64,000 nucleotides of DNA. Source: Lepidurus packardi. Taxonomy: Eukaryota; Arthropoda; Branchiopoda; Notostraca; Triopsidae. The stretch is taken from positions 6,081,001-6,145,000 of the forward strand of contig JAKZAN010000006.1 in the NCBI GenBank assembly GCA_023053545.1, read 5' to 3'. Shown here piece by piece: positions 54,777-64,000 of the stretch (position 1 is the stretch's first letter; each line of letters opens with the position of its first letter). The position numbers were made by a program, and so were the translations under genes. Under the pieces are notes generated by a model. The model was not told the origin of the DNA. It saw only the letters and a list, made by a program, of their open reading frames with translations, and searched no databases.

Positions 54777-56348
54777 ATGACAACAATGAATTCGTCTCAC
54801 GGGGATATGGGTACTGTGCCCATGGCTTCCCTGAGTTTTGCCTCCTTCGCCGATTCTGCCAATTTTACCATGAGCAGTGGCACGGACGAGGGCTTTTTGG
54901 CAAGCTCCCCGGAAGGTTTTGCCGAGGACCAGACGGCAACGTGGTTCAGCATTACGATCTTGGTTCTGAAAACGTTGATCATGGCCCTGATCATTGTTTG
55001 CGCCGTGTTTGGCAACCTACTCGTAATCGTCTCCGTAATGCGGCATCGAAAGCTGCGGATTATTACCAATTACTTCTTGGTATCCTTGGCACTGGCTGAT
55101 ATCTTGGTGGCTTTGGTTGCCATGGGCTTTAATGCTTCTGTGGTGATCCTGGGGAAATGGATATTTAGCTACCGTATGTGTGACGTCTGGAACTCTTTTG
55201 ATGTGTACTTCTGTACGGTGTCCATTTTGCATTTGTGTTGCATCAGCGTCGACCGGTACTATGCCATTTCCCGTCCCCTCATGTACCCTCTGAAAATCAC
55301 GGGCAAAGTAGTCGCTATAATGTTGACCAACGTGTGGATTTGGCCCGCGGCAATCTCATTCTTGCCCATCTTTATGGGATGGTATACGACGAAAGAGCAC
55401 CTCGAATTCCGGGCCGAGCATCTGGATCGCTGCGATTTCGTGGTCAACAAAGTGTACGCCATCATCTCTTCCAGCGTTTCCTTCTGGATTCCTTGCACCA
55501 TCATGGTCTTTACCTACTATCGCATCTATCAAATGGCTTCCCATCAAGAAAAGATGCTTTTGCGAACTGCAGATGCTGCGTACATCCTCCGCCAGCAGAA
55601 CCAACGTCGAAGCGAAGAAATGGAACATCACCAAATTCATCACATTCAGCACGCTCGTCCACCCCAACCGGACATTCTCATCACCGCTGCTGCTGCTGGC
55701 AGCGATACGGCCACAATGAACAGCACTAAAGCCGCCGAATCTCGGCACCCAGCCCCAGTGCTGAGTACGAACGGAACCGAAATTCAAAAAATTAATTTGA
55801 TGGTGAACGTTCCGGGGGCTAAATCTCCCCATAGACTCTCCGTGTCCGGGGCTGCAGAGAACACGTTGCTGGTAGAGAAAGAAGACCCGGACTGGCACTC
55901 GACCCCTACCAAAGACCGCCATTTGATGAAGTTGAAACGAGAGCACAAAGCTGCCCGTACGTTAGGGATCATCATGGGAGTTTTTGTGCTGTGTTGGTGT
56001 CCGTTTTTCATGTGGTACCTGATCATCCCACTGTGTGGCGATAGTTGCGAAAACCCCGCCATTGTGGTTGAAGTGATGTTCTGGATTGGCTACTTCAATT
56101 CCACGTTGAATCCCCTTATCTACGCCTACTTCCATCGAGACTTTCGAGAAGCTTTTAAGAGGACGTTAATTTGTGTGTTTTGCTGGTGCGTGCCTAGGCA
56201 GCCTGACGCAGCGTACGCTCATATCTTGCGGACAAGTTTAGCCCACGCTTCTGACACGCGAATACGGCACACCAGCGGCGATACTATTTCTGGCATTGAA
56301 CGGATAGATAGCAAAAGACCCAGCACTTGTGCGGTCCATAAACTTTGA
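54777..56348 (+). CDS. Octopamine beta-type receptor (GPCR)
   Basis: A single uninterrupted frame encodes 523 residues with seven membrane segments. Beta-octopamine receptors couple to Gs and raise cAMP in neurons and muscle. Class A markers are present: Asn80 in VFGNLLVI, Asp108 in SLALADILVAL, Cys135 and Cys219 for the extracellular disulfide, amine-binding Asp142 in NSFDVYFC, DRY at 159-161, a serine cluster in TM5 (ISSSVSFWIP, about 230-239), CWCPFF at 406-411 and NPLIY at 445-449. HKAARTLGIIMGVF at the base of TM6 and FNSTLNPLIYAYFHRDFREAF closely fit insect Oct-beta receptors. NSS and NFT near the N-terminus are possible glycosylation sites. The third intracellular loop is long (about 252-390), His/Gln/Ala-rich. 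I do not assign the beta subtype. The start could also be the second Met, at 54786. The coding region has no intron, unlike its multi-exon neighbours. Confidence 0.93.
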   Translation: MTTMNSSHGDMGTVPMASLSFASFADSANFTMSSGTDEGFLASSPEGFAEDQTATWFSITILVLKTLIMALIIVCAVFGNLLVIVSVMRHRKLRIITNYFLVSLALADILVALVAMGFNASVVILGKWIFSYRMCDVWNSFDVYFCTVSILHLCCISVDRYYAISRPLMYPLKITGKVVAIMLTNVWIWPAAISFLPIFMGWYTTKEHLEFRAEHLDRCDFVVNKVYAIISSSVSFWIPCTIMVFTYYRIYQMASHQEKMLLRTADAAYILRQQNQRRSEEMEHHQIHHIQHARPPQPDILITAAAAGSDTATMNSTKAAESRHPAPVLSTNGTEIQKINLMVNVPGAKSPHRLSVSGAAENTLLVEKEDPDWHSTPTKDRHLMKLKREHKAARTLGIIMGVFVLCWCPFFMWYLIIPLCGDSCENPAIVVEVMFWIGYFNSTLNPLIYAYFHRDFREAFKRTLICVFCWCVPRQPDAAYAHILRTSLAHASDTRIRHTSGDTISGIERIDSKRPSTCAVHKL

Positions 56349-59090
56349 GTTAGACTTCCCAATCGATACAAAGAATTCAATGAGCCGATCTGGCTAGAGA
56401 GTGAAAGAGGGATGTATCGATTAGAAATTAACAGCCGCGTCGCGAAAAGTTCTCTTTTTTGCTCCATCGAACAATTCCGGCTTGCTTTATTATTATATTC
56501 ATTTTTATTTCAGCTCATTAAACTTTTAAGGTCTGGCTATGTGAGCGCAGAATGTGTGGATCTGTCAAATGTAAGCATTTCTGTGGCGCTAGTTTTCCGT
56601 GTTCTAAAAATTCCCGCTATTTCTCCCGGTAATGCTTTTTCTCAAGTCGAGACCGCGGAATGTTTTCCTTTTATAAGATTTGTAATTACTTTACAGCATA
56701 CTGCACAAACTCTCTGAAAGTTAAGATTTTTCTTAATGCCAGAGAGGGATTCGAGGCGTTTTTAACTTAGCTTAGCAATTTGGATGCATTTTCTAAAGCA
56801 TAGTATATGACTTTTTAAAGTTTTAGTCTCCGTTTCGTAAGGTCAAGCCGGGGTTGTTCGATTTCTCGAGAACACACATGTATTTATAGCCTCCAGTAAT
56901 TGGACCGTGAGTTCTTTGGAGCTCTTAAGTGATTACAGGTTTTCTTTTTGTTTAAAAAGAGCTGCCCGAAAGCAAACTATCTGTACTCAATTCTGTCTGT
57001 AACCTGAATTACGCTTGGGCGATCCCAAAGATATTGTCATACCATGGAAACGTCGCTTGCCGCGTGCCAGAATTATGGCGTACAGTAAACCAATTAAGAA
57101 AGGTTTTCTTAGTTTAAACTTGTCGTGTGTTGGCCCTGAATATGTTTTATGTTCCCACCAATTACGATTTATAGGACAGATAACAAAATACGGCGGTTTG
57201 CTGTTGAAACAATCCTTATGAATATAACCAGGACAGCAACTGTTAACCCAAGCATAACTTTTCCAAACGGTGGCTACTTTTCGCCGTTCTATATCCCACT
57301 GAAAACGACACATTTGAGCTTTTCTCCCAATTCTTCTTACGTTTACGTGCCAAAGTTCCGTGCGTCGAAATATACCAAGAGAGGATTGTCAGTTCCCCTA
57401 AGTGCAATGATATTGATTTCAATATATACGTAAAGAAAGAACTGTTAGAGACAATTGCAAACGTCGTTCTGTCGTTCAAGAGACAAGCAAAAGAACGACG
57501 GTGCCTTGACAATTAAAAGTATCCTGTGCTCTTCGTTATTGTTTGCTTCTCTCATCAATTTTTTAAAAATTTTCGTTGCTATATCCACAGAGAAATATCT
57601 TAATGGTCTTTTGTCTCGTCTAATAGGGTCACTTCCCTGCCACTTGAACATGTGTTTCCTATCTCATAGCGGGGAAGACAAGCGCTTATAGTTAATGGTG
57701 TATAATTAGTAATCTGTGAATTGTACAGAAAGAAACAAGGAAACGAACGTTCCTGTGCGGATTGCTGGAATTTCACCCAAAGAATGTTTGCTGTACGTTT
57801 TCGGACTTTTTGATTGATGTATGCTGTAAAACTTCCTCATGGTTGACTCTCTGCAATGATATTTTTTTTTTAACTGTCAAAATATCAAGTCTTTCTCCCG
57901 AAATGCTTTTGCCGCTAATCACCTAAAAATTCCAAGGAGGAATGAAAGGAAGTCAGTGGAGTTGTCCATTAGTCGCGTATTACAGTTTCTTGTTTTATGT
58001 TTACGTTTGTTGTAGCAGGTTACACAATGATGTGAAAACTATAGTTAATCGTAATGATATGAACATCATAGTTTGTTTTTTTTGCCAATCTAGTCCATAT
58101 ACACGTTGGTGTTCAGTTCGGACTGGGGAATAACGGGATTGCTGAAGAAAAAACCAGGGAGTTTTTAACAATAATTTGATAAGTATAGTGTGCAGAGAAC
58201 TATAAGAATTGGTTTGACTTATCTTTCACAAGGGCCAGCATTGAAGTTGAAAATATAACGATGCTCATCCTCCTTTATGTGATCCGCCTGAATGATAATA
58301 ATCCTCTATCTGAATGACTGGACGTAAATATATATTGAAAAAGCACACCGTCTTAGACAGATATTTATTCCGATGAAAAGTTTATTATTGGTTGAGTTAG
58401 AGTCAAGGGAAAAGAAAATGTCCTGCACTATACCAGACAGGCGTCGGATTCAAGCTGGTTGCTGTTTAAGCTTTATTTGCGTGTCCATAGACAAAAACTC
58501 ACAACACTGTTATACTCTGACTAAAAAAGGAAATGTTCATCCTTCTGAAAAGTTAAAAGTGGCGTAGAATGTGCAGTTGCCACTCCGTGCTTGTCATCTT
58601 CATGATTCAAAATGTAAAAATTGGATCATGGACAACATGACATAAAAAATTTGAATTTTTTGTCGCGGTCGTCTTCATAGATTATTTGTGTGAGCAGTTG
58701 TTTACTTGGCTTAGATCCAGTAAGTATGGTTTATCGCGCTTTAGCTCTCGCGATCTGTCCCCGATGATGCTGTTGTATGTTATTTTCAGTCTGTTTTGAT
58801 TGTCAATAGCATGAAGCAATTACGATCAGAAATTGCCTTTGTTACGTCCTCAAAAGAAACATAAATACATGCAAGTACTTTTCTCCTCCCCGTGGTGCGT
58901 TATAATTTGTGAAATATAACCGAGTACTATTGTATTATGAAACTAGATACCGAAACAGACGACAGTTTTGAAATAGGTGTTATTATTTTTCTTATTTTTT
59001 TCTTCCAGGGAGTTTCCCATTATCTGTCAAATTTTCTACGGAAGTAATAACAAGCTTTGGTTATTAGCTGGGAAATGTTGAAATTCTTAT
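56349..59090. other. Receptor 3' flank, no gene recognised
   Basis: The 3' untranslated region of the receptor should begin here. An AATAAA occurs at about 59095-59100. Open frames at 56412-56717, 56987-57313 and 57455-57691 have no family resemblance. Confidence 0.4.
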
Positions 59091-59955
59091 TCAAATAAAG
59101 AAGAGGCAAGCTACGGAAGAATTAACGCTTAAGAGTCCTTTTGTGTATAGGCATGGCATGCCAGACGGGTTGTTCTGATCTTGCCTGATCTGTTTGTTTA
59201 GCCATTGTTTTCCTTTCAGCATATCTTCCAGAGAACTAACCCCGGGTTTCCGTAACCCATTTATGGCCAATGATGTGATCTTTAATCCTTTGCTTTGTTT
59301 CGTATGCCTTGTTTTTTGGCATGAAAAGCCATCCTTCAGTCTCACTTCGTCAAACTGGAGCTGTGGGGACTTTTGTAACTTTAGTTTATCTCTTCCTATA
59401 TTCAGAGTTAGGGTTTGTTGCCAAATGTACTAGGAAACTATGTGATGGGGCCATTGCATGGGAGATGTTGAAAGCGCTATTGCGTTCGAGGAGTTCTTAA
59501 GTGTATTGGCACGAGCCTGACAAAAGAGAACTTGATCTGCGAAGGTGTTTTGCCTACATTAATGAGATATTGTCTCTTTCTAGGAGTCAACACTTGGCAC
59601 TGAGTAAACAAAGCCCAGCAACGTCGTCCAGCTGATCTGCTTCCCGAAAGTCAGTCATCCGTCAAATATCCAGAACCCTGTTTTAGCATAACCTGCTTCC
59701 ATTTCTGTGGTGTGTGTTGACTAAGCCATCCAGTCCATGCAGCAATACGTGCTGCCAGTAAGTTGTTTAGGGTCCAGCCAGGGCAGGGAGCTTCCCGCCG
59801 TAGGAGATTTTGGCAAACTCACTTGTCCTGTTTACAATTCTGAAACAAACACTCCCAAAAGGAAGAGGAAATAGCTTATCACCGACAAACACTTGAACGA
59901 CGATGGAAGGGTGGGGAGAGGGTGCTTCTTGCCCTAGCTTTTCTGGTTGAGTCAA
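59091..59955 (-). pseudogene. Possible decayed retroelement remnant (non-LTR type?)
   Basis: Minus-strand frames contain protein-like phrases in several pieces that do not lie in one frame, for example AARIAAWTGWLSQHTPQKWK (about 59680-59760) and KPGVSSLEDMLKGKQWLNKQ (about 59180-59240). Their order and style recall the region after the reverse transcriptase in some LINE proteins. The match is by impression only, and no catalytic motif was seen. The remnant is broken and looks old. It may instead be chance sequence. Confidence 0.28.
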
Positions 59956-62900
59956 AAAAAGAAACTCGTCAGTTTTTGTTTATTTATTATTTGGCTTGTG
60001 TATGAAGAGACTAGTTATGTTCCTGACAGCAATGCCTACGGCTATTTAATTAAATGATGGGAGAAGTCCATGTATGTATACGCAGCACACAATGGCCGCC
60101 ATAATGATGTTTCCTGTTGACGCTTCTCGGTTATTGCTGTAGCGTCTGAGTATAGGGCTTTCGTGTGCAGTGGTTTGGCGGTCCATTATACTGATAGCGG
60201 CGGCGGATTTACCATAAGCCTAACAATTGTGTCTGAATGATTGCCTGGCTTTGTTTCTAGGCCAAGTAGGTGTCCAGTATTTTATATTTCTCCTTCCTGT
60301 GCTATTCGGTGATGGTGTCTAAAAAAAACATTCGTGTGCACGTGCTGATAGATGAGTGGTGAACGCCATCAGTAAAGACTATATGTTTGGTTGGTGTTTT
60401 CATAATAATACATGCGGGTGGTTGTGTATGGTCTATTACTGCATAAAGTTTAGTAATCGGTCTCGTTTGAGCTGCAAGGATACCTTGAAGTTTCCAAAAT
60501 GCACGATGAATGGCGTCTTGATTTGGAATTTGATTTGTCGCGTGTTTTCGCGAAATGTGTGCACTTTCTCTCTTCTTTAAAGAACGTAAAGGGACTTTTT
60601 TTGCTTTTTTTTTTAAAAAAATCTGTTCTTTTAAGAGAAAAGGTTTCTGTTCAAAGCAGAGAAATAACGATCTTTTTTTGTAACAATGCTTGGAGGGAAG
60701 TAACGAGTGTCAAGAGACTTGTCACCTTCGCGATGTGGCAAAAGAGCACGGAAGAAATAGCGACTGCGACAGTCTGGGGTGGAGTGATATGGAGTCCTTA
60801 TTACTGCAGGTGAAATTGTGATTCCTTGGGGTACCTTGATGCAAGGAAAGCTTGGTTTCAGAGCTGTAAGAAATGGCACTTTTCCGCAACGCTCGCATTC
60901 TCGCTTTGCCTTCGTTCTTTTCGGAAGGGGAAAAGGTTGCAGCAATGAACAGGTCCGGCAGAACAGACGAATTATGTATTTGCAGCTCACTAGGGGCGGA
61001 AAGTAGAAACCAGCTCAAGGGAACTGTTGTGTCGGAGAAAAGAACTGCTAACCAAGGAAGTGACATGCTCTTTCTCGGGTAAACCTACATCACTTGTTAG
61101 ATAAAAAGAAAATATATCTGACTATAGCGTGTGAGTTACTCCGTTGGACGGAAAGACGTGGTTGTATCTCTGGAGGCAACCCAACGCAATATTTCCCAAT
61201 ACAGAATTCTATTACACAGAGGGGGAAAAAGAAACACGTCGCAGTCGTTTAGTAGTGCGATCGATACATTACCAGTAAGAAGTAATAAAAAAGGAAGATG
61301 GAAACTTTGGAGGAAACAAAGATGAGTTTGGAAAGGCACTTGGGGGACTCTGGTACCCTGCAATGAGACGGGACTTAGATGACAGGAGCAAAGAAGGAAG
61401 ACTGAGTTCCCTGGCCAGTAGTAACAACCTATAGTGTCATTATGACGCTGATAGACAGTCTATGAAAAGGTATTGCTCTCGACAGCAAACATTCTTGCTC
61501 TTTTCTTATAGGGCAAGGATTTCGGGTTACATCGACGGAGAAAAATGAAATACATATGTCATCTGCGTTATATGTATTGGTACTCTTGTATCTAATCCAA
61601 CTTCCTAGAATAGTGCTGTAATAGCATTTTCTGTATCGGAGTATTTTCTTCGGAAAAATTGACAAGGTATGAAAGTAACGTATTATCTGTTATGGCGAGC
61701 TTGCATTTCAAACAAGTCAGTAAATTAGTTTCTCTAGCACGTTCTATTCTTCGTTTTAATCTTTAGAAAGAGGCAATCGAGCTCTGTCCTATTTCTTTAG
61801 AATTATAATAGTTGCCGATGTGTAGCTCTTAGACTTTACATAACTGAAAGAACATTAAAAAATAAGTGTCGCGTGTTGTCGAGCGTTCAGAAGTTTGTAA
61901 TTATGCTGAACGTAATTTTTCTAAATGACTAGTTGTAGTCTAGCCATTGTCTCTACCGCTGTAATTTACCCTACTCTACGCTTGTTTTTAATACCTTAAC
62001 CACTTGTTTTAAGAATCTTAAGACCTTAACCTCTCGTTGTAACTAAGCCTTAAGGGTTCCGAACTCTTAGTCATAGAACTTCACTGTCTCCTGAAACGCG
62101 ATTCAGCTAGAACCTATACTGGACGTTTTTTGCCCAGGTCGATCGTGTCATGTATTTCATTAGAACTTTTGCCCAATTCTAGGATGCTCACCTCTAGAAA
62201 AATAATATATCTCGAGAGCCGGTTCCTGCAATGTTACTATACATCAGGCTTAGAACTGAAAACAACAACAGCAAAGATTTTCCCATTAGATCTGACCGGC
62301 TGGACTGTTGCACCGATATTGATGTGCTCGAGTGCGCTGTCTTTCTGTTTCCGTTTGCTTCGGAGACATGCAAAGCTTCGATTTACGTTGGCCTCGATCT
62401 CATCTAAGGTAAGGGAGACGATATTAAATGGACAATGGATGCTATCGTTGAAGATTCCGTTTTCTTTTTTTATAACCTTTTTTCCACCATTTTTTATGCT
62501 TGTAGCAAAGTTATATCGAAGCTGTATCGGGCTGATATAATAAGAAAATTTAATCAAACTTGGCATTGCCAATCTTTGACGGAAGCTTTCCTATTTATAT
62601 TTGAAAGGGCTCCATGTAAAATCAGTTTCGTGTAATCGTATTGCTTGAACTCTTTCTGAAGGCTATTCTGTAGCTAGCTTCTGAAGTCAAGTCAGCCGGA
62701 AGAAAACAATAAGCAACAGAAATTCAACTTTTCACAAGCTTGCCCCAAAAACTTTTTTTCCGAATAAAACTGCCCTTAGTAGGTCTTTGAGCTTTAACGA
62801 TGAATTGATGTCAGACTCTTTGGTTGGAAATGGCAATATTATGTCCTACTCATTCTTTTCTTTCGTAGCTTCTTTGCATCGGGAGTTTTGAATAACAAGG

Positions 62901-64000
62901 CAGCAGGCGGTATTCAAAGCGAACAAAACCGAAAATTCTTCCGAAGTTTTTAGCTCGCGTTCATTAGATTCACAGGTTTGACGCTTGGTTCGTAAATGTC
63001 CTCCAACCTTGGAACGTGCAGAAAGCGAAATGAAACTCTGTAGTTTCTCCGAATTAAAAAAACCCAGAAGTCAGCGATCTCAGGACGAATTTCTCTCTAG
63101 ATTGCTTCCTTTAGTACCTTATTTACTTGCGCTTTTTTTGGTTGCAGGTGGAGGTATTAAGTGTCTTATAATCGAAATGGGTCAGCACAAGTTGACTTGT
63201 TCTTGGAGACAAAAATTAATTAAATTCTTGATTTTCTTCCTTTTCTGAGCTGAATATAGTTGAGCACAGAGACGCACCCATAAGAAGGGCTGCCGGTGAC
63301 ACAGGGTACGAAGGTGAACTTTGGTAGCTTCCCGGTTCCCGCTGGTTGAAGAATTGAAGGCGAAGCCGAAGTCCGTAGTTCGATACAGCATTTGGATGCA
63401 AATTTTGTTTAGAAAAAGCTTTTTCAGAAAGATGGTGTTTCCCCTGGAGAAGCCAGGTAAGAGAGACTGATTTCAGTTAGTTTGAAAGCGCTCCGAAAGG
63501 CCAATGGCTAGGACACATTCAGGGATTTATGTATGTCTTTTGGAGTTATTTGTTGACAAAAAGAAGCTCTTGCTCCAGAGGAACCTGAGAGACACTGAGC
63601 TGAGAGCTGTAATGCAAAACGGAAAATCGATCAAACATTACGCAAAGCTTGTGATGCCAAGAAGTTCCCTTTTTGTTTACGATTGAAGGCTTCTTGCAAT
63701 TGAAAAAAAACTATGAGCAGCCCACAGCTTAAGCGGAAAGTTTGAGCTGCCAAATGGCATATTAGAAAATTCATTCAAATATTCAAAATATTTAAATTTT
63801 GAATGCCGAAGGAGAGAAAGGAGAAAAAATTAAGGCTTCGGAAGGGTAGGCTGGTGTTGGCAAAGAAAAGTAGGAACCTGGTGTTGACATATTCGAGTCA
63901 GAAAAGATTCCTGCCGGAAATGTTTAAAACAAAAGGGAAGTAGAAGTCAAGAAGCTTTTAAAGATGCGAAATTGGAAGGAAAACTACTGTTGCTAAGGTT
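59956..64000. other. No gene recognised to window end
   Basis: I found no coding exon or RNA gene that can be supported. Open frames such as 60722-61066 (minus), 62130-62540 (plus) and 62985-63248 (plus) lack domains and splice partners. The sequence is A/T-rich with homopolymer runs. Confidence 0.45.

Noticed and set aside
55235-55946. Overlapping frames on both strands inside the octopamine receptor gene
   Set aside because: They are shadows of the receptor coding sequence, whose frame carries all the class A GPCR motifs.

Overview
The window looks like nuclear DNA of an arthropod, most likely a branchiopod crustacean of the Daphnia type (an inference from gene content and style; I cannot test species). 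Introns in the gene-rich part are mostly 48-90 bp with plain GT-AG ends, several genes sit head to head, and the gene set includes families typical of arthropods: Spatzle, a MADF-BESS regulator and a beta-type octopamine receptor. Nine protein-coding genes can be read. I rebuilt the multi-exon ones by hand from frame, splice sites and family similarity.

Layout. Bases 1166-2500 (-) hold NSMCE4A, the kleisin subunit of the SMC5/6 complex. Bases 5075-6580 (+) hold a secreted Spatzle-family cystine-knot protein. Bases 6.6-8.9 kb are a repeat island: a small inverted-repeat element, a 22-bp minisatellite, a second copy of the element's end, and a 177-bp hAT-type MITE with a perfect 8-bp target duplication. 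Bases 8872-12321 (-) encode a 1043-residue secreted YGAP-repeat (resilin-like) protein with a recurring PPVHVY module. Bases 12.3-18.4 kb hold no gene I can see.

Bases 18.4-31.7 kb are a compact housekeeping block: LAMTOR3 (-) head to head with PSD/EFA6 (+), then STAMBP/AMSH (-) head to head with a MADF-BESS gene (+), which is tail to tail with MCMDC2 (-), a meiotic MCM-like protein. From 31.7 to 54.6 kb I find no coding gene, only a perfect 31-bp inverted repeat and small repeats. At 54777-56348 (+) lies an intronless octopamine beta receptor, preceded by a chain of three upstream ORFs that overlap or abut each other and the receptor. The last 7.6 kb carry no confident gene, only a possible decayed retroelement remnant near 59.1-60.0 kb.

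The genes do not form one pathway. Themes are endolysosomal signalling and trafficking (LAMTOR3, PSD, STAMBP), genome maintenance and meiosis (NSMCE4A, MCMDC2), and extracellular or neural functions (Spatzle, YGAP protein, octopamine receptor). The most unusual items are the YGAP/PPVHVY protein with its phase-1 exon cassettes, the uORF chain before the receptor, and the 31-bp perfect inverted repeat.
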